64,000 nucleotides of DNA, taken from the NCBI GenBank assembly GCA_022749755.1, contig CM040442.1:17210457-17274456 (forward strand), read 5' to 3'. Position numbers and translations under genes: made by a program. Position 1 is the first letter of the stretch; every line of letters starts with the position of its first letter. Origin of the DNA: Azadirachta indica. Taxonomy: Eukaryota; Streptophyta; Magnoliopsida; Sapindales; Meliaceae. This document shows, in pieces, positions 24,126-36,246 of this stretch. The notes below the pieces were generated by a model. The model searched no databases. It had not been told where the DNA came from and was given only the letters and a program-made list of their open reading frames with translations.

Positions 24126-25640
24126 AATGGTTTTAGGATCCAACTAAATCAACTAAGGTGCAGGTGCTTGGCGCGACGCATATACGTGGCAGAGATTAGG
24201 ATGGTGCAACCGCACCCTTTGTAGTTGGTCATGGTAAGGCCACACGCCATGCTTATTGCCTCACTCAAATGAGTGGGGCAGTCCATGAGGCATAGGCGCG
24301 CCATGCATATGCCCTCAACTTTGCTTTTCTTGTATTGTAGTCCTTGATTTCCTTGCATTTTAGTCTCTATTTGATAATTCACCTTTTTAGTCCTAATTTT
24401 TGTGCTGCTTATTACCTTGGTCTTCAATTTTCTACATTTTTACATAAAAACATAAAATTTCATCAAAACAGCATGAGAATGTAAGGATTGCAGACATATC
24501 TATGTTTGAAAGTAAGGGATAAACGAGTAAAATATTCATTTATCAAATACCCCTAAACTTAAATATTTGCTTGTCTTTGAGCAAATAAAAACAAAGGAAG
24601 GAATATCAACTAGCACAAAGGAAGAATTACTGTTTCAATCAAGTGATTTAAATTTTAAGATTAAGCATCATAAATCAAAAGTCAAGCAATCTAAGAAGAA
24701 TTTCAAAGTGTTAACATTCTATCTAAGATTTTAACATGGATACTAAATATTGCCCCATTCTGGATTCCTCGTGTAAGTGTGTGAGTAACTTATACTATTC
24801 AACTATTTTCGACTCGAATTAGTTTATGCAAATAAATGAACTATCTTGGACTTTTAAATGGACTCCAGGGACTTGATTTGAAACCATTCTTCATTTATAA
24901 AAGGAAGCACATCACTTAAGATCATGAGGGTTTAATTTATGCATGTAATGCTGGGCCAAGTTTTGGGTACGTGCAACTCTGACCCCTTAACATATTAATC
25001 ATTCTAAAGATTCATGCTCAACTCCCTTAATATTCAATTTCAAGCATCACTCACTCTTTATCTTTTAACCCTTATTAATGTACCCCCAAACTTATTTATT
25101 TGCATAAGATTTTTTTTGAATCGAATTCAACCTCACTTTATCTTTTTACATGAGCTCTTCATGCTTACCTAGGCATAAGGCTAGTTACTTAACAACTGGT
25201 TGGCCTATAACTTGGCTCAGATTTTAACTAACTCAACCTTGCTCTACCATTTTTTGCGAGTTTTCCATGCTTTCCTAGGAATGAGATCACATTACTTGAT
25301 AAGAGTTTGGCCCATATTTTCGTACTTCACCCATCCTTCCTCATTCAAACCAGCAATCAAATGATCAAATGTTTAGGTGCTGAGCCAAAGGTTATTAAAA
25401 TTTATTTTAAGGCTAACTGATGTGTGGGTGACAACAAGTAGGTAACAAAAAATTAGCTAAAAAGAGTGTATTGGGTATTAATTATTCTGGAAAGGTGTAA
25501 ACAACTTAAATTATTAACAGTTGGCTTAATTCATGGCTTAAGTGATGCATTTCCTAAGGTTTTGTTTCAAACGATTATCTCCTAGAATCCATAGAAATCT
25601 CACTAAAATTCACTTTATTCACATAAACTTTTTCTGAGAA
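24126..25640 (-). mobile_element. Antisense LTR and 3' end fragment of another gypsy element
   Basis: On the minus strand, 'gacaagcaaatatttaagtt' followed by 'taggggtatttgataaatg' (plus-strand 24535-24585) has the form found before and at the polypurine tract of plant gypsy elements. The LTR would then run leftwards to about 24126, and internal DNA would lie at 24560-25640. No pol motif is readable. There is no partner LTR in the window, so this is inferred from the terminal motif only. Confidence 0.4.
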
Positions 25641-26373
25641 AGTAAAGGGATAACCCCAATCCTTCCACCCAATCAAAGATAACCACGTGGCTCGTGGTCT
25701 TTAGATAAGACAAGAGCCTCTAATCCTAACCTACCACGTGGCACCATAAAGGGTAGATGAAAAGGTGTCTCTTGGCTAGGGTTAAGCAAAATTAGGGTAA
25801 AATGCCTTGTCCAATTATAGCTTAATTGTGCCTCTCATATATAAACACATTTTTCCTAGGTTAAGAAGAAAAAGTAGTATTTAATCTTCTTCACTCTAAG
25901 AAAGGAAAAACCCACCTTTTAAAAAAGAGCTCTCTTGGATGCACTCCCCAAAAACATTCTCTAACCTCATTTTAACCTTTATTAATGCTCTATAAATGCT
26001 TTACTATGCTCCATCAACATTTCTCCACGGTTACTTTCTACAAATAGTGAAGAGTCTTAGTCTTGACAAATCTCTCTAGACTTTACTCTACTCTTATTAT
26101 CTCATTTTTATATACATGAGAGGCACTACCTACACCCTTGAAATTTCCTAGTTAATAAAAGTTAACACAAGCATTGATGTAGTTGTGAGGGAAGCGGACA
26201 CCATTCATTTCACCATTCTAGAAGACCCTAGGCCAACTGGCTCTCAAACTAGCTTCAGACTATGTTGTCTACTCTTTGGAAATGAAGACTTGGTATGGTC
26301 TAATTGACCACGTCAAGAATATCTAGACTTATATCTGCACTTGGTGTGATTAAGTAAAATTCCTGCATCAATA
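25641..26373 (+). mobile_element. Truncated 5' LTR of a Tat-like gypsy element
   Basis: Matches the 3' LTR in order: 'cccaatcaaagataacc' (about 25669), G-boxes CACGTG near 25684 and 25735, 'attagggtaaaatgcctt', TATA-like 'ctcatatataaacac' near 25833, 'gatgcactccccaaaaaca' near 25936, and the end 'gcatcaata' at 26373. About 700-950 bp at the U3 side are missing compared with the 3' LTR and the solo LTR. The next bases, 'attggtgttgtctgtaggga', resemble the TGGCGCCGTCTGTGGG leader seen after Tat-type LTRs. Confidence 0.75.
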
Positions 26374-27904
26374 ATTGGTGTTGTCTGTAGGGACCTGTAC
26401 AAAAAGCCCCACCATAACTTACATGCTTACTAAATAAGCTAGATGCTAGTGTCCAAAGCTCTGAGAAGAGGTGGCAGAGAAGCTATTCGAGAGCCTAGCC
26501 ATAACAAACATCAATAAAGAGTCAAACTCCTCTTGAAATTGTTAAAAGCTAGAATGAAGAAGAAACGGTGGTAGATTCGGCCTCGAAAAGAAAGGGTAAG
26601 GCAATTGTGGAATAAGACCTCGATGATGCAAAAGAGGTTGAAAAGATAGTCGAAACTCGAGTTTGCTTCCAATATGTGAAGACATGCTTATATGACAACT
26701 TGGTATTTCAACACCTTTAGTAGGAAGATCAGCGGACAAGCAAGGAATCACCATAAGCGCAGCCATTCTCAAGGTGACCGAGTCAAGCCCAACCAACGTG
26801 GTGGATAACCTAGTCCTTCTCAACTCAAAATGTATATTTATGAGCTATCGAGAATCTACTATGGCAATTGAGGTATTCTTTCTTAACCTGACTTAGGGTA
26901 TTCTCTGATGATGAAGCGCTAAAAGGAAGGTAACTCTTAACCCTTTCTAATGGAATGCTTGATAAAGAATTACATGATATAGAAGTAGGAGTAAAAGAGC
27001 TTAAATTGAGTAAGTCAAGACCTAGCTTACTAGACTTTATACTTACTAGACTTTAGTATGCCCCCTTACATATGTGGTTAAAAAGGCATGCTTATTTAAG
27101 AAGTTTGAAATGTTTCAGTTATATTACTACCAAGATTAAATTGACCGAGTAACCAAGTTGAGTTTTATTTATATTATTTTACTTATATTATTGCCATGGT
27201 CAAGTTGACTTGGTAGTCATATTAAGCTTTACTTATATTATCTTACTTATATTACTACCAAGGTTAAATCAACTTAGTAGCCATGTTGAGATTTTTGGTA
27301 TTTGATGCTTATTTAATGATTTCGATAGAGATCATGTATATATTGTTTTCTATGATGTTGAGTGGACTGACTAGAACTTAGTAGAAGGTCACACCTAGAG
27401 ACACCCGAGATATTGCCCCCTTCATCATCAAAGTTGTTCATCATTCTAAGGCAAGATCCTACTTCAGTAAGGATGTTCTCCACTCCATCGAGGAAACACA
27501 CTTATCTAGCATAATACAAGTGCCCACCTCAATCTGAGATAGTGTTATCTAAACTTGTACTTGCATCATTCATTCGACCAAGGAAGTACTACTAATGACC
27601 ATGGCCGAACTTGGTCTTTACCTGGTTGCGACCTAGGTATTTTGAGGTCATTCATGATTTCTGCAAAATTGTGGTGACTATAGTTTTCTTATGGGTTCTC
27701 TTGGAAAGATCTAGATGTGTTATTTCCTTGCCTTGGTCTTCATAAGACATTTTTGAGAAAAATACTACTTACGCCCGATCTTATTATTATCTAAATTTAT
27801 AGTGACTATGACTTTCTTAATACTATCGGAAAGGCTTAAGTGTATTGTTTCGATACCTTGGTTTTCATAAGATATTTTTGAGAAAAATATCACCTATGCT
27901 GGAT

Positions 27905-28195
27905 CTCTATGGTTATGGTTATATTTATATGGTTATATTATTATGATTACATCTCCATGGTTATACCGCTATGGTTATGTTTATACGATTATATCGGTCG
28001 TGATTATTTTGCCATAATTATTTCTCCATTTCACCAAGGTTGTTTCACCATGATTATTTCTCTATTTTGCCATAGCTATTTCGCCATGATTACTTTTTCC
28101 ATTTCGCCAAGGTTGTTTTGCCATGATTATTTCTCCATTCTGCCATGATTACTTTGCCATTATATTGTCTCTATGGTTATGTCTCTATAACTATA
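27905..28195 (+). repeat. Degenerate tandem repeat, 'ccatgattatttctccattt' type
   Basis: Imperfect, variable-length units built from 'ccatgattatt', 'tctccatttcgcc' and 'aaggttgttt', preceded by a 'tatggttata' variant. Several phases are visible by eye over about 290 bp inside the gypsy internal region. Confidence 0.75.
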
Positions 28196-28560
28196 TCACT
28201 CCTTACTGTGATGGATTACTTGCAATTTGTGTTTAACATGTTTTTGCTCTAGTCAAGCTAATTTGGGCCACACTTGGATGAGGTTAGAGTCTTATCAAAT
28301 TGATAATAATTGCTGGGAGGAAGTTCCAACTAGGGAATTTGCTTGTGCTGAGTTAGTTAGACAAAATCAAAGTTAGATAGTATAAGTGTATCTCATATGC
28401 ACTAACTGGCGCAATAAAAACCAATCTAGTCTAACATCATACAAGGTGGAACACAATAGGGACACGTGTATACAATGCTATAAGCAAGTTAAAGCCTTAA
28501 AGACTACTTTAACATACAGTCTGTAAAAATAAACATGAACAAAAAGTATAGAAAAATATC

Positions 28561-29198
28561 TCAGGAGGGAAGCTGAGCTAGAGCAAGAGTCAAGCTCAGA
28601 GCAAGTTCATGTGTCTGTATCAGAACCACCTCCTTTTTTGTCCTATTTATGGTCTTCTTCAACGACCCCAGAGTAGGAGGAAGAACTTCCAAATCCAATA
28701 GATAGTTAGTAGCTTGTAATTGAGAAGGTTCAGCCAAGGAAAGCTTCCAAAACTTGGGTAACAACTTGTGCTAATCAAACTCAGAGTCCGTGGCTTAAAT
28801 AAGGATGCATTTGTAGACCTTAAACTGAGCTAGTTGGTAACCATTCATACAACTTAAGCCTAACTCTACCTCAAGTAGAGCAATCTTCCCTCGATGCTTT
28901 TTACTCCTGCCCACCTTATCCTAGAGTTGGGCAAAGATGGAATCTACTTTCTTTTGTGCTTCCCCAACTTTGCCAGACAGCCTATGGATCTCAGCATCTT
29001 TTTCCCAAGCTTTCTTTTAAAGTCATATGGCCTAGGCCTCAAGCTAGCCATCCTATTAGCTCTTTTTGCATTAACTAATAAAAGGGCAGATTTCATTAGA
29101 GGAAGCATTTGGAAAGTATGAGAGAACCACCTATCCAAGATGTTGCTTAGCTTTTTGGATAGCTGGGATGACCATGTTGAGTTCTCATTTTTCATCAT
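28561..29198 (-). pseudogene. Antisense coding-like stretch within the Tat-like element
   Basis: Two adjacent minus-strand open stretches (28944-29198 and 28561-28764) and the linking DNA between them read as Lys/Leu/Glu-rich, coiled-coil-like protein when frames are followed, for example QLSKKLSNILDRWF and LPKFWKLSLAEPSQLQ. The strand is opposite to the LTR orientation. Some plant Tat-lineage elements are known to carry an antisense ORF between pol and the 3' LTR; placing this stretch there is inference. I do not recognise a function. Confidence 0.4.
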
Positions 29199-30691
29199 CT
29201 ACTTATAAGGCTTGAGGGGAATCTATATGAGGTTACACCTCCTTTATTGGATCTACAAGAAGCACTTGGTTATTTAGAAGGCCCAGGTGCCTTTCTGACT
29301 TGCTTTGTATCTTTTCAAGTAGAGTTATCTTAGACATGAAGTTGGTGTATCTCTATTAAGATCAACAGTACCTCTAGCACCTGGATCGTTGCTTACCATG
29401 CAGGCAACATCCTTCCAAGAGTAACCTTTAATGTCAATTGAGTTAGGAGCTCCTTACTCTTGCCCACCTCATCTTAGAGCTGAGTAAAGATGAAGGATTT
29501 GGGCATCCTCTTTCCACAATAATTTAAATGAGGCAGCAACCTCATTGAGTTTCTTATCTTGCTCGAACATGAGTAAGGCACTATAGCAAGGAAGGAATAC
29601 AATGAAGAGCAAGAATTATAAAATCTCACATGGGAAAGAAAGAACTAAGAGTTCACTTACCTAAAGAGCAGCTTGGAGCCCAAGTACAAGACTTCACTAG
29701 TCCCTATGTTGACCACCTTGCTAGCCTTCTTCAATTAAAAGGTGAATTTCAACAAGAGGAGCACTTAGCAGTATGCAAGAAGAAGTCGCTTAAGGTGCTA
29801 CCTAACTCAATATGTAACTAGAGGCACAAAGGATTTGTCGGCATCGCTCTTCTCCACATTTTTTTTGTCAACTTCTTCGAAGTCCTAGCTAGTTCTTTCA
29901 AAGATTGGGCCGACACTCATAGAGGTAGCACCTAGGCAACGTTCAGTGCTGTCCTTCTTTATCTTTTCCTTGTTAGTATCTTTAGAGTTTAAGTTGAGAC
30001 CTCTAGAGACTGGAGTTGCACCTGAAAAGGAGTGCAAAGTGAGGAAGACAGAAACTAATCCATGCAAAATAAGGAGAGATCCTTGTATCATTACTTCTGC
30101 TTAAAATCTTAGGTAGGCTCATCTTAACCAAGTCAATTAAGGAAGGATTAGCTTCTTGACAAGTAAAGACCTCCTTAATACGATCTTCATGAGCAAGTGA
30201 ATGTGCATAAAAACTAGCAAAAAAAGAAAAATGAAGGACAAACTAGAAAGATCACTTACTTAACTTGAAGTATATAGGGGCCGAGTAAATTCTTCCTCCA
30301 ACAGATGGCTTGTGACTAAGTTACCTGACACAACAAAGCATACATGAAGACTCCAATGTTATGTCACGACATGTTCTACTTACTAGAAGTATGTCAAGAT
30401 AATTAAGCTTCAACTTGAGAACTTGGTTACACTTAGCTTGCTATGGCCTTTCACTCAATAGTAAATGACCTAAATTAAAAGAGGGTGGTAGCTAGCCTAT
30501 GTCCTAAATGTACTTGATAAGGCAAAAAGGTATTTGCCAAGTGCACTTATCTTCATTCGGTCTATTGTTATTCGGTTTATCTCTATTCGCCATCTAATAT
30601 GTCTTCATAGATTTATTGCCATTCTTTGAGGTAACGAAGGTGAAGAGTTGTAGGTGACTTTCAACGCCTTTTGCATTAGAAGTTGAGGGAC

Positions 30692-31647
30692 CTCTATTAT
30701 GAGAAAGTTGTGAACAAGACATGTGGTAGAATATGAGCCTATAGTACCTCTAGTTAGTACAAGGTAAAGTGATTTACTTCATAACTACCTCGGTATAGGG
30801 CAAGTAGAGAACCAGGTCCAATGTGGCTAGGTACAACTTACCATGAGTTGGGCTTCTCGCTAGATATCACTAGAATATCTGTGATTTGTTAATAACGCCT
30901 TGTGTGACCATATGCTATGACACGGGTGAAAATGCTTATATGACCATATACCGTGGCACATATAAAAAAGCCCATATGACTATATACAGTGGTATATATG
31001 AAAAATGCTGCCATATACTTGTATGATAAACGTGGTCGTATACCACAACACATAGAAGAGGATTAAAAAAGTCTCTCAAAAGATATGCATAAACCTACTC
31101 CAAATAGCTTGATGCTAAGCATTCTGCCTTTATTGGTAAAAGATTGAGGATGTCCAGGTATTCAAGTACATTAGGAACCAAAGATGCACAAGTATCTAGG
31201 TATGCCAAGGACCAGGTCGACGTGACCTAAGCCTCTTTTATGCCGAGACTTGCATTCAAAAATATCATTAAGCGACCACAAGATAGAAGGTAAATAACCT
31301 TTAAACATGGCGGGAGACAAGTAGTGTTTTGAGCTGGGCAAAAGATGGACAATATGGAAGGGACTAGGTGTGGTTTAGAGGGGGACCACATACTTTCAGG
31401 GAAGGACGAGTATGGCTTTGACATGTGGAAAGCAGGCAGACAACCCAATTCTATCCTTTAGCCCAATGAAAGATAATCATATAACCTTATGGTCTTTGGA
31501 TGAGATAAGAACCTCTCATCTTACCTGTCATGTGGCACCACCCAAGGTAAATGAGAAGATGCCACCTGGCGATGGTTGAGCAGAATTAGGGCGAAATACC
31601 TTATCCATTTACAACTTAGCCCTACCTCTGATATATAAACATATTTT
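30692..31647 (+). mobile_element. 3' LTR of the Tat-like element, left part
   Basis: Begins 'tgagaaagttgtgaacaag', equivalent to the solo LTR start, and contains a tandem array of diverged 34-37 bp units with 'gaccatatac' and 'gtggcacatat' (30905-31040). It then has 'gagctgggcaaaagatgg' near 31333 and the TATA-like 'atatataaacat'. It is interrupted by the copia insertion after 31647 and resumes at 41210. Confidence 0.8.
31643..31647. repeat. 5-bp target-site duplication, left copy (TATTT)
   Basis: TATTT directly before the copia element equals TATTT directly after it (41205-41209). Removing the element and one copy restores the LTR reading 'aaacatatttttccta', close to the 5' LTR at 25844. 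Confidence 0.85.
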
Positions 31648-32864
31648 AAAATGATAATAAGCAACCCAAGAGGGGGGTAGGGGGGGTGGGGTTGAATTGG
31701 ATATCAATAAAATCTCTAACAAAATTCCCAAATAATCAAGTCAACCAATCCAAACACTAGTAAAGGAGTTTAAAGTGTAGATAAGCAAACACACAAATTT
31801 ATAGTGGTTCGGCAACAAACCGCTTACGTCCACTTCTTCAAGATTCACTTGAAGTATTTACTATCACCAAGCCTTGATTCCGTAAGACTTCACGATTTCA
31901 CAACCTAGTGTTCAATATTCTACAACCATTACAAGGTTTGGCTCACTCCAAACACTCATAATCTCTTAACCCAGTGAAAGACCCTTCTCTTTCACTTTCT
32001 TACAACAAAAATAGAAATATAATTGAAATGTACACTGACAAGATTAATCTCCTTAATTGAAGATGATGAAAATGAAAGCACTTGGAGATCTTAGGATGTA
32101 TATGATGATTTGTAGCTCAAGATGCTGCTGCTTGATGTTGTTATAACATATGTAGCTTTAAAATGTTTTTATAAAACTCATAAAAGGAGTTTGAAGTCCC
32201 TAATTTATAATAGTTTAAAAAATTAGTCGTTAGGGACTCAAAAATTTAAATTTTCGTGCAAATTGGTTGACCAAGAGTGTCAGTTCGGTTGACTAGGAAG
32301 ATGGTAGAAAGTAGTGTTTAGAAACTAGGAAGTCGGTTGACCGATTTGCAGGATTCGATTGATTGACTGGTTCAGTTCGGTTCGGTTGACTAATTGGTTA
32401 GGTTCGGTCGATCAACCCAAAAACCTTACACTCTGTCACTGGCTCGGTTGACCGACCGGTCTGGTTCAGTCAACCAAACCGGTCTCAACCGATTTTGTTG
32501 GACCAAATTTCTTTGAATCGATTTTTTGACAGTTTTGAAAATATTGCATTTTAGTCTACTTTGAGGGTTTGAAAACTTTGCACTTTGGTCTAAATTTCAG
32601 GTTTTAAACTTTTGAAAATTAGTTGAATCAAAAATATTAAAAACTTAAATTTTAATACAATAAAAGAAATTTAGAAGGAATCTTGAACTTCACAAAATCA
32701 TCATACACAATTACATACAAGTCTATATTTATGAAAATACAAAAAGTTACCGCACTTGTATCTTGAGCCTTCAATTTGAACTTGATTTCCTTTTCTTTTT
32801 CTCAGATTAGACGGCGTATTTTGTAATCATCAAAATCCGGATTCATGTGACATTAAGGTCAACA
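31648..32864 (-). repeat. 3' LTR of the copia element
   Basis: Pairs with 40000-41204 along its length (shared 'tgataataagcaacc', 'acacaaatttatagtg', 'ggtgttgatttt'-free core, 'aggtcaaca' end). On the minus strand it starts TGTTGACC; its terminal CA has decayed to TA. Contains a G-rich run at 31673-31692 and a cluster of TTGAC words at 32267-32473. Confidence 0.9.
32267..32473. promoter_or_regulatory. Cluster of W-box-type TTGAC[C/T] words in the copia LTR
   Basis: TTGACC or TTGACT occurs at 32267, 32289, 32337, 32363, 32386 and 32448, and its reverse complement at 32468, embedded in repeated 'cggttgaccga' phrases. A diverged equivalent lies in the other LTR at about 40605-40850. WRKY factors are known to bind TTGAC[C/T]; activity here is inference. 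Confidence 0.45.
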
Positions 32865-32879
32865 ATCTCTTCCTTTTTT
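32865..32879 (-). other. Polypurine tract of the copia element
   Basis: Minus strand reads 'aaaaaaggaagagat' directly before the 3' LTR start TGTTGACC, the expected position for plus-strand DNA priming. Confidence 0.75.
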
Positions 32880-33368
32880 ATGATGACAAAATAGTTAAGC
32901 CGTATTAGAATTCTTTTAGAGTTGCTTTTTTATATAAAACTCCCCTTATGAATTTGAGCAAAATCTCCGCCTGCAAAAATACTACAACCATAAATACAAC
33001 AAGAATACTTCTATGTTTTTTGCTCACTTTACTTCTCCACAACTCCAATCCAGATCATTTGGGCAACACCACATTCAAGCTCAAAGACTAGTAAACAATA
33101 TAAGCAATCTCAACAATATATTTTCTCCCCCTTTGGCATCATCAAAAATAATAAATGTAATGAAACACATGTAAACATAGGCAGAGGAAAGAGAGAAAGT
33201 TATAAAATCCAAGCATCAAATATAACAACAAAAGTAATATTGGTTCATGACATCATGGAATTGATTAGAAATAACACAATGGTTCAAGACAAAACAAAGC
33301 AACTATAACAAAGAAAACAAGACAAAGACAACAATAATGCAATAAAATCATAACATGTCTCTAGAACT

Positions 33369-34505
33369 TCATGGATTGGACGGCTTGGAAGATGAAGAAT
33401 GATGGCGAAGATGTTGAAGAATTTGAGCAATATCGGCTTGTATGGCATCTTGTTTAGCTTGCATTATGGTAAAGGAATGCTCAAGGCCACCAAATCTAGT
33501 GTCCATTTCATTTCTTAACACTTCAATTTGACCTTGAATGGATGTCATTGACATGGTTTCCATGTGGGATTCTTCATCCTCATCATTGATTATATCATTG
33601 TGAGGTGTAGAAGAGGATTCATGAAGTATAGCTTTCCTAACCCATCTCCCATCATTAGTCCTTTTATAACCAATTCTTCCTACGAATTTTATATAAAAAA
33701 TGTTATGCTTGGGTATTACCATAGTTTCCTCATTCTTAAGAGGAATTCCAAAGTAATAAAAAATAAGGCTAGAAAATTGACCATAATGAAGAGTCGTCTT
33801 AGGGTGCCTACCAATTCTTGCCATATTATGAACGATAATGGAGCTTAAGTTGACATAACGATGATCAAGAAGATAATAAATAAGATACTTATCCATATGA
33901 CCAACGTCCGCTAAATGCCCAGCTTTTGGAAGCACAATAATGGAGATTAGGTGGAGTAAAATCTTACTATTTAAAGAGAGCTTAAGAGATAGACTGGTAA
34001 ATCCCCCATCCGGTTTTAATTCTTCATCATCAATAATATTAAAACTTCCTCCTTTGGTCTCCCAATATAAGCATAAAAATCATCCATAAAGTTAAAACGT
34101 CGAAATCCTTGATTAGGAACCTTAAGGATTTCACTTAAGGATTCACAATCTAAATAAATTTCTATTTCCCTTCACTCAAGAGGAAAGATAAGGCACACGC
34201 TCATCATACTTAATATTGTTGTAAAAAAGTCTTATGACATTTGGATAAACAACCTTTTTGAGAGTCAAGAGATGGTCCCATTGTTGATAGTCAAAATACT
34301 CCTTAAGATTAAATGTATCCAACAACGCACAATCAATCATTCTATTCGGATTTATAGGCCTAGTAGCAAAATAATCCTTATATCTTTTAAACAAAGCATA
34401 AGAATCAAATAGGGAATTATCAAACCTTGCCTTATCTCTATCTCTAATTTCACTTGCTTCTACCCTTTGAGATTTTCCCTTTCTCCTTTTTGGTGAACTA
34501 GCCAT
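33369..34505 (-). pseudogene. Extra ORF of the copia element, 'putative plant transposon protein'-like
   Basis: Lies between pol and the 3' LTR in the sense direction of the element. The first part (34505-34176) starts with a Lys/Arg-rich MASSPKRRKGKSQR and reads RFDNSLFDSYALFKRYKD and VVYPNVIRLFYNN. After a frame change and stops (33936-34175) it continues as 33935-33369 with LPKAGHLADVGHMDKYLIYY and a heptad-like C-terminus (IEVLRNEMDTRFGGLEHSF). The pattern resembles the plant-specific family often annotated 'putative plant transposon protein', whose function is unknown. SIRE-lineage elements are known for an additional env-like ORF here; this one has no obvious membrane segment or signal peptide. 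Intact, it would be about 375 residues. Confidence 0.55.
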
Positions 34506-35329
34506 TACAAAGGTAATGAATAGTGAAGGTTTAGGGTTTTAAAATTGGAGAAAATTGATTTTGAAAAGATAAGGGATGGATTTGTGGAAGAAAATGTGTT
34601 TTGAAAGGTTAGAAAGATGAATTTGGTAAGAATTTGGAAGAATTTTGGCTAGAAAAAGGTATATTTTAGAGAGAGAAAGCTTAAGAGCATGTTTATGGTG
34701 ATTTTAGAGAGAGAAAAGGTTAAGAATGAGTGATGAAGATGGTCAGCCGAGCAGTTTATAGGGTGAAAAATGGTCAAGAATTTGGTCAACTGACATGGTA
34801 AATTCGGCTGACCGATCTAGGCGGTTCAGTTGACCTGGCAAGTGACAGAAAGTCTTCTACCCGATTCGGTCGACCGGTCTCAGTGGTTCGGTCGACCGAG
34901 TTGTTGGGTTTTTTTTTTTTTAGCGGTCTTTTTCCATCCAATCTTGGTCCTAAATGTTTGTATTTGGCTAACATAAATTGAAACATTAATCATGAATTGA
35001 TTATGTTTCCTTTTAAGCCATTCAAAGGCAATGAAATAAAATAAAATAAATATGCAAAGGAAAGTTAATTGATCAAGCACATATCAACACAAGAGCAACA
35101 AAACTAAAACATTTTGAACAAGGCAACTGCAGATATAACAGGACATTCATAATACAAAATTGTATGTATAAAATTGAGCATTCAATTGGCATGATGATCA
35201 CATATAAGTTCAAGCTCACATATCTAGCACTAAATAAGTGTAAACATTAGTCCATGATTTTCAATATCCCAAGTTCATTCCTAATAGTAGTAAATCTATC
35301 CTCTCCAAGGGATTTTGTAAATATATCCA
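34506..35329 (-). other. Non-coding spacer between copia pol and the extra ORF
   Basis: About 800 bp within the element. No coding stretch is supported. The part at 34780-34920 carries the same 'ggtcgaccg' and 'gttgacc' phrases as the LTRs, followed by a T-run at 34911. Confidence 0.5.
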
Positions 35330-36238
35330 CTAGTTGTTTTTCCATAGGAACCAATTCCATGGAGATGTCCCTTTTTGAACAGGGTCTCTAAGAAAATGGT
35401 GTCTAATCTCAACGTGTTTTGCTCGAGAGTGACAAACTGGATTTTTTGATAAATTTATAGCACTTGTGTTATCACACATGATAGGAAAATGATCAAAAAC
35501 AATGCCATAGTCTCTAAGTGTGTGTTGCATCCATAAAGTTTGTGCACAGCAACTGCCAGTAGCAATGTATTCTGCCTCTGTAGTGGAAATGGCAACTGAG
35601 TTTTGTTTCTTGCTAAACCATGAAACTAATGAGTTTCCTAGGAGATGACATGTGCCACTAGTGCTTTTCCTATCGACTTTGCTACTGGTGAAGTCTGTAT
35701 CAGAATAGCTAATCATTTTAAAGTCCGTGCCCCTAGGATACCATATGCCTAAATCCATTGTGCCATGCAAATATTTGAAAATGCTTTTTACAGCGGCTAA
35801 ATGAGACTCCTTGGGATATGATTGAAAACGTGCACATAAGCGTACACTAAACATGATATCTGGCCTACTAGCAATCAAATATAATAAGGATCCGATCATA
35901 CCTCTATATTTTTTAATGTCCACATCGGTTCCTTTTTCATCTATATCAAGCTTGAGTGTTGAACTCATTAGAGTTAATGCTCTTTTTGAAAACTTCATTC
36001 CAAATCGATTGAGTAAGTCCTTGATGTACTTAGATTGATTTATGAAGATTCCATCCTTGAGTTGTTTGATTTGAAGACCAAGAAAGAACTTCAATTCTCC
36101 CATTATACTTATTTCGAATTCCTTTCTCATACAATTTGAAAGTTCTTCACATAAAGAATTGTTAGTGGCACCAAATATAATATCATCAACATAAATTTGA
36201 ACAATAAGTAAATCATGATCTTTATGCTTGATGAACAA
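35330..36238 (-). pseudogene. Copia pol: C-terminal reverse transcriptase and RNase H
   Basis: An open stretch of 302 codons. YVDDIIFG near its N-terminus is the catalytic reverse-transcriptase box. Further on come the copia landmarks KFFLGLQI, RPDIMFSV, the RNase H region with TEAEYIA, and AKHVEIRHHFLRD. It is separated from the upstream reverse-transcriptase half by a one-base indel in an A-run at about 36245, and leaves frame again at the C-terminus near 35380. Confidence 0.9.
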
Positions 36239-36246
36239 TTTGGTAT

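Larger units (their letters stand above)
26374..30691 (+). mobile_element. Internal region of the Tat-like element, lacking recognisable pol
   Basis: Lies between the truncated 5' LTR and the 3' LTR. The first 500 bp look like degenerate gag leader. No protease, reverse transcriptase or integrase motif is readable over 4.3 kb, so this is a non-autonomous derivative or very decayed. It contains a degenerate tandem repeat (27905-28195) and, on the minus strand, a coding-like stretch (28561-29198). The remaining small ORFs are unrecognised. Confidence 0.55.

Noticed and set aside
27905..28195. CRISPR-like array
   Set aside because: Units are degenerate and of unequal length with no unique spacers, and the DNA is clearly plant nuclear.
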